A stretch of 64,000 bases of DNA from Tanticharoenia sakaeratensis NBRC 103193 (GTDB lineage Bacteria > Pseudomonadota > Alphaproteobacteria > Acetobacterales > Acetobacteraceae): positions 37,510-101,509 of the forward strand of contig NZ_BALE01000015.1 of NCBI RefSeq assembly GCF_000963885.1, written 5' to 3'. Below the pieces are notes generated by a model, which was not told the DNA's origin, searched no databases, and saw only the letters and a list, made by a program, of their open reading frames with translations. This document shows, in pieces, positions 17,575 through 26,666 of this stretch. Numbering within the stretch: the stretch's first letter is position 1; the number at the start of each line of letters is the position of its first letter. The position numbers and the translations under genes are program-made.

Positions 17575-19806
17575 ATGTACCCTGCCAAACGGATGGCTGT
17601 CTTTGTCGGTGCGACGGTGCTTGCGAGCATCGTATCCCCAGCAGCCATGGCGCAGACGACGGCCCTGACGCCCGTTCCGGCCCGACAGGCCACGACGGCC
17701 AGAAACCCTGCCTCAAAATCGTCCGACAACACGATTCAGGCCGCCAGGGGTGAGCACATCACGGTTAATCGTCGCATGGCGACCGGCACCAACGCCCAGT
17801 ACAACCATACGACGGCGTCGCTTGGTCCGCTGGGCAACCGTTCGATCCTGGATACGCCGTTTTCCATCATGACGGTGACGCAGGACATCATTGCGAACCA
17901 GCAGGCTCGAAACGTCAACGATCTCGCGGCTTACATGCCGTCCGTGCAGCTCGAGATCCGCGGTGACCCCAACACCAGCCGCCCGCAGTCTCGCGGCTTC
18001 GAGGCCGACGTGGTGTCCAATTCGCGGATGGATGGCCTGAACATGGTCATCACCACGCCGTATGCCGCGGAACAGTTCGACAGCCTTCAGGTTCTGAACG
18101 GTCTGGCAGGCGCCCTGTATGGGCCGCAGAACCCGGCGGGGACATTCGACTATTCGCTCAAGCGCCCGACGGACCGGATGACCGAGCGACTGACGGTCGG
18201 CGTCGATTCGATTGGCGCGCCGCTGGAAAGCGGAGATTTTTCCGGTCGCGTGGGCCGGAACGGCTGGTTCGGCTATCGTCTGAACCTGCTGAACCAGCAA
18301 GGCATGAGTTATGTCGAGGGCTCGCACATCCGCCGCAATCTGGTCAGTGGCGACTTCGATATTCACCTGTCGCCCAACACGGTTATCCAGATCGATGCAA
18401 GCCAGTACAGCTATGCCGAACGCGGATTTGCCGGACAGTTCTCCTATGGTCCCACAATCCAGCTTCCGAATGCGCCGGATCTGTCGAACCGGGGATACGG
18501 ACAGTCGCAGGGCGGCTACAATGCTGAAACGAACACGGCGCTGGCCAAGATCATCCATCACTTCAACGATGACTGGAGCCTGACGCTCGGCGGCCTGTAT
18601 CAGAACGCCTATCGCGATGTGTTCACGGTCGCCAACCAACTGACCGACAACCGGGGAGATTATAACCAGACGATCTCCGCAGCGGCCACTGCCAAGAACT
18701 TCAAGGTCGGCAGCAATCTCGCCTATCTGAACGGGCGTTTCTACACCGGACCGCTCAAGCACGAGATTGAGCTGGGCTCCAACGGTTACACGATGGGGAA
18801 CTACAACCCGACACTGGGTCAGTCATTCAGCCTCGGCAAGGCGAACATCAACGATCCGAAGGTCGTCTCCAGTCCGCAGCCCTACTTCTCGGGAAACTAC
18901 AAGTCGGCGGACACCACGAACCAGTCCTTGCTGGCCGGCGATACCATCTCGCTCGGGAAGCACTGGTCGATCATGGGCACGCTCGCCTGGAGCTGGCTCA
19001 GCACCAACAACTACAACACCAGGAACGTGAAGACCTCGAGCTACAGCCGCAACGCGGCCTTCAGCCCGATGACGAGCCTGATCTACAAGCCCGCTGCCAA
19101 TCAGAGTGCGTATTTCACCTGGGGACGTGCGCTCGAGGCTGGTCCGACGGCGCCGGCCGGCGCGGCCAATGTCAACGAGGTCCTGGCTCCGCTCCGGTCC
19201 GAGGAATACGAGGTCGGCTACAAATACCTCGTCTCCAAGAGGCTGCAGCTCAATGTCGCGGCGTTCCGGATGACGCGGCCATACGGATACACCGATCCGA
19301 CGACCAACGTGTTCGGCACGTTCGGCAACCAGCGCAACTATGGTGTCGAGTTTCAGGCAGCTGGCAGCGTCACGCGCGACCTGAGCGTCTTCGGCGGCAT
19401 GACCTGGATGGATGCCCAGTTGGGCAGCACCGGGGTTGCCAGCACGTCGCATAAGGAAGTCGTTGGCGTTCCGCCTGTTCAGGCGAACGTAATCGTCGAC
19501 TATCGTCTGCCGTTCCTGCGCGGCGCTGCCGTCAACGCGAACGTTCATTATACCGGGCGCCGCGCGGCGAATGTGACCAACACGACATTCGCCGGGTCCT
19601 ATGTCACGCTCGACCTCGGCACCCGTTACGCGACACGTGTCTATGATGAACCGATCGTCTTCCGGTTCGGCGTCAACAACGTCACCAACCAGAGCTATTG
19701 GGCGTCGGTCTATCCCTCCAGCATCAACGGTGGCGGCAGTGCGACCAATGCTGCCGTTGCGGGCCTGCCGCGCATCTACCACTTCACGATCGAACTGGAT
19801 TTCTGA
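17575..19806 (+). CDS. TonB-dependent siderophore-type receptor
   Basis: A 743-residue outer-membrane receptor. The ATG at 17575 gives a clean Sec signal peptide (MYPAKRMAVFVGATVLASIV, then cleavage after AMA). The plug domain follows, with DTPFSIMTVTQDIIANQQ and LQVLNGLAGALYGPQNPAGT, typical of FhuA/FpvA-like siderophore receptors. The rest is a 22-strand-type barrel ending ELDF with a terminal aromatic residue. A longer in-frame start at 17482 would destroy the signal peptide and is rejected. It lies directly downstream of the MocA-TetR gene on the same strand, which suggests linked control. The ligand cannot be read from sequence. Confidence 0.88.
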   Translation: MYPAKRMAVFVGATVLASIVSPAAMAQTTALTPVPARQATTARNPASKSSDNTIQAARGEHITVNRRMATGTNAQYNHTTASLGPLGNRSILDTPFSIMTVTQDIIANQQARNVNDLAAYMPSVQLEIRGDPNTSRPQSRGFEADVVSNSRMDGLNMVITTPYAAEQFDSLQVLNGLAGALYGPQNPAGTFDYSLKRPTDRMTERLTVGVDSIGAPLESGDFSGRVGRNGWFGYRLNLLNQQGMSYVEGSHIRRNLVSGDFDIHLSPNTVIQIDASQYSYAERGFAGQFSYGPTIQLPNAPDLSNRGYGQSQGGYNAETNTALAKIIHHFNDDWSLTLGGLYQNAYRDVFTVANQLTDNRGDYNQTISAAATAKNFKVGSNLAYLNGRFYTGPLKHEIELGSNGYTMGNYNPTLGQSFSLGKANINDPKVVSSPQPYFSGNYKSADTTNQSLLAGDTISLGKHWSIMGTLAWSWLSTNNYNTRNVKTSSYSRNAAFSPMTSLIYKPAANQSAYFTWGRALEAGPTAPAGAANVNEVLAPLRSEEYEVGYKYLVSKRLQLNVAAFRMTRPYGYTDPTTNVFGTFGNQRNYGVEFQAAGSVTRDLSVFGGMTWMDAQLGSTGVASTSHKEVVGVPPVQANVIVDYRLPFLRGAAVNANVHYTGRRAANVTNTTFAGSYVTLDLGTRYATRVYDEPIVFRFGVNNVTNQSYWASVYPSSINGGGSATNAAVAGLPRIYHFTIELDF

Positions 19807-19810
19807 TTTG

Positions 19811-19827
19811 GGCGGCATGATGCCGCC
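19811..19827 (+). terminator. Short hairpin after the TonB receptor
   Basis: Arms GGCGGCA and TGCCGCC with a 3-nt loop begin 4 bp after the stop codon, followed by TTAT. It is a compact but plausible intrinsic terminator with a poor T-tract. Confidence 0.45.
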
Positions 19828-20422
19828 TTATGCCGCAAGCCTCGGCCGGGTCCATCCCGGTCGACCAGCCCAAGGCACGATGTAGAACAGCGTCGTCCGG
19901 AAGCATCAACATTGAAGACTTTTATGTCGGATGCGAAAACTCGACCCACGATCAAGAACAAGTCCGGCTTCTTCAGACCGAAGTCGATTTGCAGCGTCGT
20001 TCAGTGGCGTGCGTGCCGAACACAAAAAGCATCCATAGAGCCGACGCGCGGCAAGACGTAAGGTAGTCCGCAGGCTGCCAGGCTGCCAGGCTGCGACGAT
20101 CGGCGATTGCCACGAAGCAGATGCAACAGCTCAGCGCGTAGGCTAGCCCAAGGCAGCTATGACATCAGGCACCCGCCGCGTCGGATACTCCCCCCAGGTG
20201 CCGGTTTTCTGCGGGCAGATGGATGCGCAAAGCAGCCGAGACCGGAGCCGGATCCGGGCGAACGCTGCCTCGAGCAGTTCGAGTGCCTGCCGGCAGATCG
20301 TCCACGGCATTTTCTTTGAACTTGCACAGGCTCCGGATGAGCGCCATTCCGGCCCGGGCCGACGACATGTTCGGGCTGGACGATATTCAGTCGTTCGCCG
20401 AAGCTCCTCGGCCCGACAAACG
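19828..20422. other. Intergenic region between convergent TonB receptor genes
   Basis: About 600 bp with no convincing gene. A small tandem reiteration of CTGCCAGG lies near 20073-20095. Short frames on both strands (for example 20143-20439 minus) translate to Arg/Ser/Pro-rich sequence without a recognisable motif. It may contain decayed DNA. Confidence 0.35.
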
Positions 20423-20450
20423 AAAAGGGGCGGCTCCATGGAGCCGCCCC
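20423..20450 (-). terminator. Intrinsic terminator of the second TonB receptor
   Basis: A 24-bp perfect palindrome (arms GGGGCGGCTCCA) at 20427-20450 lies 28 bp after the minus-strand stop codon and is followed on that strand by TTTT. This is the clearest rho-independent terminator in the window. Confidence 0.85.
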
Positions 20451-20477
20451 TCGATAGTGGGTCTGGATTGCAGTCGA

Positions 20478-23400
20478 TCAGAGGCTGCCGACAACACCAA
20501 ACTGGAACGAGCGCATGATCACGCCCTGCTGCGACCAGGACGAGTTGTAGAGGTAGCCGCCGTATGTGCCGTAGTCATACGGTGCCCGGAAGCCGAGCAG
20601 GTTGTAGACGTTGGCATACACGGACCAGCGCTTGGTCACGTTGTAGTTGACGGTCAGGTCGACGTCCCAGAAGCCCTTGGTGTGGCAACGGTAGGGAACG
20701 AAGTTGTTGCCTGCGAGAACGTTGGCGCATCCCGAGGTCGAGCTGCCCGTCTGCGCATCGTCAGCAACGTTGCGATAGCCGCTCGTGTAATAGACCGTCG
20801 GTGTGACCGACAGCTTCTTGTAGATGAACGTGTTGGACCAGTTGGCGCGCCACTTCGGCGTTCCCGAGCCCGAAACGGCTTCGTACGGACCAAGCGTTCC
20901 AGCATACCGGTTCACAGTGCCGTCCGGGAGGACGAGGTTGAACCGATGCACGAACGTCGCATTGCCCTGGCTGATCCAGCGCACGTCATGCAGTGCGCCG
21001 GGGAGCCTGGTATTGGCCTGGATCGAGAAATCGGCGCCGTCGGTATAGATCTTGTTGGCGTTGATGTAGCCGACATTGACGATACCGGGTGCAGGGGCAC
21101 CGTTCGGGTTCTGCGTGTCGACCGGGTTCGGCGTGATCGTGACCGTGCCCGGGACTGCGCGTGCGGCAGCGCTTGCTCCGCCTGTGGCATAGGCTGCCGC
21201 CCAGTCATTGGCCCAGTCCTGATAGCCGGTCGAATCCGACGTGATGTAGTGATTCTTGCGAATATAGTAGTAGTCAGCCGAAATCGTCAGCCAACGAGTC
21301 GGTGTGAAGACCGGCCCAGCGTTGAAGTTGGTCGAGATTTCCGGCTTCAGGTTCGGATTTCCAACCGTGTTGATGCCGAGATAATAGTTCTGGGCATACG
21401 CGTCTGGCGCGCCACCGACCTGATGCTGGGCAAGCCATGCAGCATTCGTGACCTGGAATGGCGTATAACCGACGTTGCTGCCACCGGTCTCTGCGAAGCT
21501 CGGAACGCGGAAACCTCGCGAGAACGTCCCGCGCAGCGTCAGTTCCTTCATGGGCTTGAACTGCACGCCGACCTTCGGCGAGAAGTGCGAGAAGCCTTCC
21601 GAATAATGATCGTAGCGGCCGGACACGTCCGCGTTCAGCATCTTTACGATCGGCACGTTGAGTTCGAAGAAGCCGGATTCGACCCAACGATGGCCATGTG
21701 CGTTGACCGGGTTGATGCTGTAATACTGCTCAGCCGGGTCAGCCAGGTTTGCCGGGTTGGCGCTCGGATCATTCAGGTATTCGTAACGGATGTTACCACC
21801 GATGGCGAGGCGAACCATGCCGCCGGGCAGCTTGAACAGTCCCTTGTTGATCGTTGCCTCGCCCGAGTATTCCTTGGTCAAGGCATGGATCTTGTTGGCA
21901 GGCGCAATGTAGTCAAGAACCGACTGCGGCGTCGCGGACGGATCATAGAAATTGTATGCGCCGGTGCTGATGGCGTTCTGGAGATGGCTGATATACGGAT
22001 AGCCGGTGTTCGTCTGGTCCAGAGTCGAGTTCATGCCGACGAAGTTGACGTCGTAGTTCCAGTCACCGCCCCAGTTCGAGTTGAGGAAGCCCGAATAACG
22101 AGCCGACCCGCGGAAGTTCTGGCTGTACTCGGTGGTATGCCTGACGATGTTCGGCATGTCGCCGTAGACGGTCGACTGCAGGCCCTGCGCGGCATAGGGA
22201 TTGCTGGGGTTCAGCTGACCATTGGCAAGAAGAACCGGCTCGTAGGTCTGCAGCGTGGACGCACCAAGGCTCTGCGTGTAGGCGCGGGCCGGTGAGGGGC
22301 CGTCGGCAGCAAGATCGGTCAGCGTCTGGGAATAATTGAACATCGTGACCAGCTGAGACTGATCGTTGACGTTCACGGTGCCGTGGATCGTCGCGTTGAT
22401 ACGACGAAGCGACGGCGCCACCTGCGCATAACGCTGGCTGTTCTGCGTGCAGGCCTGGGTCTGGCCGTTGTCGCCGGAATACACGGAACCGGTCACGACA
22501 CTGCCGAGCGAGCCGCAGCCGGCCTGCTGGTTGATCAGGCGGGCAGGGCCTGTCGGCACGCCATTGACGACAGCACGTGCGCTGGGCACGGGAGTCTGGT
22601 TGAAGTTGGCAATCGAACCGCCTTCAAGAACGTTGGTGTTCCCGTTCGTTCCGCCGAGCCCCGTGAGATCGCCGTTGTTATAAGGCGCCTGAAGCTGGCG
22701 ATACCACACCGGATCGTCCTGCTGGTATTCGGAGTTGACGTAGACGTTGTAACCGTCGCGGTCGAGATCACCGAAACCGTAGGTCGCGTAAAGCTTCTGG
22801 TGTCCTGCGTCGCCACGCTGGCTCAGGCCGCCTTCGGCGTTACCTTCGAAGCCCTTGATTTCCTTGCGCGTCGTGTAGTTGATCACGCCCGCGACGGCGT
22901 CGGCGCCGTATGTGGCCGATCCGCCGTCCTGCAGGACGTCCACCGACTGCATGATCGAGGACGGCATCCAGTTCGTGTCGACGTAGTTGCGCTCGCCGTC
23001 GTCAGCCAGCGGGTAGTAGGACAGACGCTGGCCGTCCATGAGGACGAGCGTCGAGTCCGTGCTGAGGCCGCGGAGCGATGGCGCGGAAGAACCTGCCGCG
23101 AAACCGCCGCCGGCCGACCAGGAGTTGGTCAGGTTGCCCGCGCCGTTGGACGACAGCGACTGCAGGGCATCGGTGACGTTATGAATGCCGCGCTGCTGCA
23201 ACTCGCTCGCGGTCATGCGCACGATCGGCGAGGCGCTCTGGATATTCGGATCCCGGAACAGCGATCCCGTGACCACGATGCTTTCATGCTGCGGCGTCGG
23301 TGCTGCAACGGACGCATTCAGCGTCCGGCGATCCTGGGCCGTGATCGGCGCGGACGGCGTCGTGGAGGTTGCCGCCGGTGCGGGCACCGCGCTGGCGGCA

Positions 23401-23591
23401 GCCGGACGCACGACCTGCTTCACGGGCCGCTTGCGCGCGTGATGGGCCTTGGCATGAGTGGTCGCAGGGGAGGCGACGCTGGGAGAAGTAGCGGTCTGAG
23501 CAGAAGCAGACGCAACGCCTGCCACGAGCCAGCCTGCCGCAAGGCTGGTCGACAGCAGGATCCTTTTGCGAAACCGCAATGAATGGCCCAT
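20478..23591 (-). CDS. TonB-dependent receptor, large
   Basis: A 1037-residue outer-membrane receptor with its own terminator. A signal peptide (cleavage near ASASAQ, residues ~29-33) is followed by a ~65-residue Ala/Pro/Thr/Lys-rich linker, then a probable TonB box (ESIVVTGS near 104) and a plug (VTDALQSLSSNG, STLVLMDGQRLSYYP, LQDGGSATYGADAVAGVINY). The long barrel has Cys-containing loops and ends QFGVVGSL. The plug resembles receptors for larger organic substrates (carbohydrate/peptide type) rather than classical siderophore receptors, but this is not decisive. AAGGAA lies 6 nt before the ATG. The long basic Pro/Ala linker after the signal peptide is unusual and may span periplasm or bind peptidoglycan. 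Confidence 0.88.
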   Translation of the reverse strand: MGHSLRFRKRILLSTSLAAGWLVAGVASASAQTATSPSVASPATTHAKAHHARKRPVKQVVRPAAASAVPAPAATSTTPSAPITAQDRRTLNASVAAPTPQHESIVVTGSLFRDPNIQSASPIVRMTASELQQRGIHNVTDALQSLSSNGAGNLTNSWSAGGGFAAGSSAPSLRGLSTDSTLVLMDGQRLSYYPLADDGERNYVDTNWMPSSIMQSVDVLQDGGSATYGADAVAGVINYTTRKEIKGFEGNAEGGLSQRGDAGHQKLYATYGFGDLDRDGYNVYVNSEYQQDDPVWYRQLQAPYNNGDLTGLGGTNGNTNVLEGGSIANFNQTPVPSARAVVNGVPTGPARLINQQAGCGSLGSVVTGSVYSGDNGQTQACTQNSQRYAQVAPSLRRINATIHGTVNVNDQSQLVTMFNYSQTLTDLAADGPSPARAYTQSLGASTLQTYEPVLLANGQLNPSNPYAAQGLQSTVYGDMPNIVRHTTEYSQNFRGSARYSGFLNSNWGGDWNYDVNFVGMNSTLDQTNTGYPYISHLQNAISTGAYNFYDPSATPQSVLDYIAPANKIHALTKEYSGEATINKGLFKLPGGMVRLAIGGNIRYEYLNDPSANPANLADPAEQYYSINPVNAHGHRWVESGFFELNVPIVKMLNADVSGRYDHYSEGFSHFSPKVGVQFKPMKELTLRGTFSRGFRVPSFAETGGSNVGYTPFQVTNAAWLAQHQVGGAPDAYAQNYYLGINTVGNPNLKPEISTNFNAGPVFTPTRWLTISADYYYIRKNHYITSDSTGYQDWANDWAAAYATGGASAAARAVPGTVTITPNPVDTQNPNGAPAPGIVNVGYINANKIYTDGADFSIQANTRLPGALHDVRWISQGNATFVHRFNLVLPDGTVNRYAGTLGPYEAVSGSGTPKWRANWSNTFIYKKLSVTPTVYYTSGYRNVADDAQTGSSTSGCANVLAGNNFVPYRCHTKGFWDVDLTVNYNVTKRWSVYANVYNLLGFRAPYDYGTYGGYLYNSSWSQQGVIMRSFQFGVVGSL

Positions 23592-24187
23592 CGAGATTTC
23601 CTTCGATGCTGATGTGCAACGGAAACAGCGCGGGCGGCGACGCCCCGTGCTTCAAATGTGATGTTCAGTTACACGCAATGGTCCAACCGCATCTGCCGTT
23701 CGGTATTTGCTCGATAAAACGACCGCCGTTGTGCGTCCTGTACTGCCGCATATTCAGATCCGGACCGATCCGGATACACGAGCCGCGTGACGTCAGGATT
23801 CAAATCTGCCCGGAGATTTTTCCTGGACGTTCCAGCACTTTTACGAATGCGTGGCACTGCCGCGCATTACAGCGAAGTCGGTTTGATCGATGCAGTCGTT
23901 CCTTGAGCAGGGCATTGGACATTGTCGTCACTGCGATCATCGGTCGCACATGGCAGGCTCGGGGATCAATACGGTTTATTACATAAAAGAGAGCAATTGC
24001 AACCTATGTTGCAGAAGTGTCACGTTCGTTGCAAACGATGTATGACTTTATGTTTCCAGTATCAAATGACTTTGGGTCGGGTCCGAGTCGAGCAACAGAA
24101 CGTAATGAAGGGCTCGTATTGCGAATGTGATCAAGACTCGACGAAACGATAGTGTGACCAGGGGCGAGCGTTCTGATAACCTCAGGT
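23592..24187. promoter_or_regulatory. Leader of the second TonB receptor, with GTTGCA repeats
   Basis: About 600 bp of non-coding DNA lies upstream of the minus-strand receptor and after the methyltransferase gene. It contains an inverted repeat TGCAAC-CTAT-GTTGCA at 23998-24013 and a third GTTGCA at 24028-24033, in a local AT-rich patch. The cluster looks like a protein-binding site, though it sits ~400 bp from the receptor start. No gene is supported here. Confidence 0.35.
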
Positions 24188-24931
24188 TCAGGACACCTTG
24201 CGACCGGTATACGAATGAAAGACGCCCAGCGATGTCTGTTGCCTGACATCGGAGAAACCAACTCTTTTCAGGGACGATATGATTTCAGCAGGCGGCACGC
24301 ATGTTGCAATTGTATCCCAATAGTAACGCATCAGGGTGCCGCTGTCCTTGCTTGCCGCGACACCTGACAGCAGGGGCACGACCCGTCCGAGATAAAACCT
24401 GAGCACGGTGCGCGCGAGGCTGTAACGCGCTTGCCCGATCTCGAGGATCATCACGCGGCCGCCCGGCTTCAGAACGTCGCGAAATGCTTCGAAAGCCCGG
24501 TCCAGATCGCCGACATGTCGCAGGGCATAGCCCATGCTCAGGAAATCGACGCTCTCATCCGCGAACGGAAGCTGTTGCGCATCGGCAAGGACCAGGGCGA
24601 TGGGCAGAGTTCGTCGGCACTGCGCGAGCATGCCGGCACTCATGTCGAGACCCGTCACATGAGCCGGACCCGCAATGGCGGCGGCCTCGCGCGCCAGAAG
24701 CCCCGTGCCTGTCGCGATATCGAGCACGCGATCCCCTGCCTTCAGACCGGCCTGCCGCAACATCCAGCGTCGATACCAGCGGCCTGTTCCCAGCGAGAAG
24801 ATTGCATTGATGCGGTCGTAATGACGGGCCGTGCGGTCGAAGATTGCCCGAACGAATGCGGGTCGTTTTTCCATCTTGTCGTAATAGGCGGCGAGAAGCG
24901 GATGCGGCGGATGCGGTTCTTTTTCGGACAT
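24188..24931 (-). CDS. UbiE/COQ5-like SAM-dependent methyltransferase
   Basis: A 247-residue class I methyltransferase. VLDIATGTGLLAREAA is the SAM-binding loop, LDMSAGML follows, and LPFADESVDFLSMGYALRHV corresponds to the post-I/II motifs of the UbiE family. The first 45 residues (FVRAIFDRTARHYDRINAIFSLG) are UbiE-like too. It reads away from the polyene cluster, with only ~95 bp between its start and the GT2 gene, so the pair shares a promoter region. In aryl-polyene clusters a methyltransferase commonly modifies the aromatic head; that role is more likely here than ubiquinone synthesis, but it is inferred from position. GGAGAAG precedes the ATG. Confidence 0.75.
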   Translation of the reverse strand: MSEKEPHPPHPLLAAYYDKMEKRPAFVRAIFDRTARHYDRINAIFSLGTGRWYRRWMLRQAGLKAGDRVLDIATGTGLLAREAAAIAGPAHVTGLDMSAGMLAQCRRTLPIALVLADAQQLPFADESVDFLSMGYALRHVGDLDRAFEAFRDVLKPGGRVMILEIGQARYSLARTVLRFYLGRVVPLLSGVAASKDSGTLMRYYWDTIATCVPPAEIISSLKRVGFSDVRQQTSLGVFHSYTGRKVS

Positions 24932-25024
24932 CGGTTCTGGGCTTCTCCGGCAGGGCGTATGGCTCTTATCGCAACAGGCCTATAAGGCACAGCCGCAACG
25001 CGAAGCGAGAGGCGCGCAGCAGTG

Positions 25025-25828
25025 ATGGCGATGAATGCGCACTACGCCGTGGTTATTCCGTCCTATAATTCCGGGGCCCTGCTGGTCCCGACGGTCCTGG
25101 GGGCGCTGGCCTTCTGGCCGGACGTGTTTGTCGTCATCGACGGCAGCACGGACGGCAGCGAGAGCGGGCTTGCCGATTTCAAGGCCGACCACGCGGGTCT
25201 GCGCGTCGTGCGGTGTCGGCGCAATGCGGGCAAGGGGAGGGCGGTCCGGACCGGGGCCGAACAGGCGAGCCGGGCCGGATTTACGCATATTCTCACGATG
25301 GACGCCGATGGGCAGCATCCTGCCGGCCATATCATGCGGCTGATTGAAGCGTCGCAACGGCAACCGGATGCGATGATACTGGGCAAGCCCATCTTCGGGC
25401 CGGAAGCGCCTCGCCTGCGCGTGTGGGGACGGCTGGGCTCCAATTCGTGCGCGTGGATCGAATCAGGCGGCGCTGTTGCCGACTCACTCTTCGGCTTTCG
25501 GATCTATCCAGTGGCCTCGCTTCTTGCCGTCCTGCGCAAAAGCCTCTTCATGCGGGGATTCGATTTCGATCCGGAAGTGGCGGTGCGCTTGTGCTGGGCG
25601 GGTGTTCCGGCCGTCAATCTGGCCGTCCCCGTCCGATATCTCTCACGCGGCGAAGGCGGGATCTCCCATTTCCGCTATGGGCGGGACAATCTGCGCCTGA
25701 CATTCATGCATTTGCGCCTCGGTCTCTGCTGGCTTCTGCGTTGCGCGCACGAAACGTTGCGACAGACTGCGCGAAGGACGCGTGGTCGAAATCGCGGATC
25801 ACGATACGGCGGATCGGATACTCCGTAA
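25025..25828 (+). CDS. GT2 family glycosyltransferase, polyene cluster
   Basis: A protein of about 267 residues with a GT-A fold. It shows VVIPSYNSGALL at the N-terminus, VVIDGSTDGSE, and TMDADGQHPAG with the DxD element, as in dolichol-phosphate-mannose-synthase-like GT2 enzymes. There are no obvious membrane helices. Start choice is uncertain: GTG 25022, ATG 25025 and ATG 25031 are in frame, and GAGAGG lies at 25007-25012. The last 125 bp overlap a minus-strand gene tail to tail. GT2 enzymes recur in aryl-polyene clusters, possibly adding a sugar to the lipid-linked pigment. Confidence 0.8.
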   Translation: MAMNAHYAVVIPSYNSGALLVPTVLGALAFWPDVFVVIDGSTDGSESGLADFKADHAGLRVVRCRRNAGKGRAVRTGAEQASRAGFTHILTMDADGQHPAGHIMRLIEASQRQPDAMILGKPIFGPEAPRLRVWGRLGSNSCAWIESGGAVADSLFGFRIYPVASLLAVLRKSLFMRGFDFDPEVAVRLCWAGVPAVNLAVPVRYLSRGEGGISHFRYGRDNLRLTFMHLRLGLCWLLRCAHETLRQTARRTRGRNRGSRYGGSDTP

Positions 25829-26390
25829 GCATCAGCACGGCTGCGGCCGCCAGAGCGCCGCCATTCATCGGCCATCGCCACGCGCCTGCGGGCCCGGTGA
25901 CCAGCAGGACGACAGGCGCCAGAAGGCTGGCCGCGAAGAGCCCGCACCAGATCCCTGTCAGCCAGCGTGTGTAACGGGCGACATCCGGACGCAGCGCGCC
26001 ATGCACGCGGCGGGCGAGGGATGACACAAGCGGCTCCGCTCCCGGCCTCAGCGTGGCCGAGAATGCAATGAGCGGCGCTCCGAGCGCTGCCGCATAGATC
26101 AGAACAGCGTCCGCGATCCGGGCTTCCTGCGGCCAGCGCAGCACCGCCGGCGCCAGCAGGACTTCGAGGACGCAGCACAGGACCAATCGTCCCGTCACGA
26201 GAGCCAGTCCGAGCGCCTGAATGGCCAGGATGCTCGCTGCCGTGAGAGGCCGGACCGGCAGGAGATGGCTCAGGAGGACGCTTGCGATCAGCAGGGCACT
26301 CCCCGTCGTCGCTCGCTTTGCGTCGGGTCGCGGGCGTGGTAGCAGGGCACTCAAGTCTGGTTCACCATTGGAATACTCGTGGATACGCAC
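25704..26390 (-). CDS. COG4648-like membrane protein, inverted within the cluster
   Basis: Up to 228 residues with about five or six hydrophobic segments (SALLIASVLLSHLLPV, ILAIQALGLALVTG, IADAVLIYAAALGAPLI, WCGLFAASLLAPVVLLVTG, GALAAAAVLMLTEYPI). The pattern and the short charged linkers resemble the COG4648 membrane proteins found in aryl-polyene clusters. It is the only cluster gene inside the main block on the minus strand. Its 3' end overlaps the GT2 gene by 125 bp. The start is uncertain: GTG 26390 has no well-placed ribosome site, while TTG 26354 has GGTGA about 7 nt upstream and would avoid crowding the ACP start. The plus-strand frames over this span do not look like protein. Confidence 0.65.
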   Translation of the reverse strand: MRIHEYSNGEPDLSALLPRPRPDAKRATTGSALLIASVLLSHLLPVRPLTAASILAIQALGLALVTGRLVLCCVLEVLLAPAVLRWPQEARIADAVLIYAAALGAPLIAFSATLRPGAEPLVSSLARRVHGALRPDVARYTRWLTGIWCGLFAASLLAPVVLLVTGPAGAWRWPMNGGALAAAAVLMLTEYPIRRIVIRDFDHASFAQSVATFRARNAEASRDRGANA

Positions 26391-26402
26391 CCCTCGACCG
26401 TG

Positions 26403-26666
26403 ATGCAAACGCCGTTCGAGCACGATATGGCCGAGCGTCTCGTCGCGGCCCTGCAGCTCGAGGTGGCCGCCGAGGCCATCGATCCCGAAGCGCCTCTTTT
26501 CGGCGACGGTCTGGGTCTCGACTCGATCGATGCTCTGGAAGTGGCGCTCATGGTCGGCCGCGATTTCGGAATCATGCTCCGTTCGGACGACCCTGACAAC
26601 AAGCGGATCTTCAGCTCCCTTCGCGCGCTCAGCGCCTATGTTCAGGCAGGGCAAGAGGCCGGGTGA
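26403..26666 (+). CDS. Acyl carrier protein of the polyene synthase
   Basis: An 87-residue carrier protein. PLFGDGLGLDSIDALEV contains the Ser (residue 41) that receives the 4'-phosphopantetheine arm. GDGLGLDSIDALE is the form typical of aryl-polyene ACPs rather than fatty-acid AcpP. ATG 26403 places the motif 30 residues from the N-terminus, as in related ACPs. GTG 26379 is an alternative with GGA upstream. The TGA overlaps the next ATG. It is the only ACP visible in the cluster, although related systems usually carry two. Confidence 0.85.
   Translation: MQTPFEHDMAERLVAALQLEVAAEAIDPEAPLFGDGLGLDSIDALEVALMVGRDFGIMLRSDDPDNKRIFSSLRALSAYVQAGQEAG

Noticed and set aside
20223..22295. A 690-codon plus frame opposite the second TonB receptor
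   Set aside because: The receptor has signal peptide, plug and terminator. The opposite frame is Arg/Val/Asp-rich and lacks any signature.
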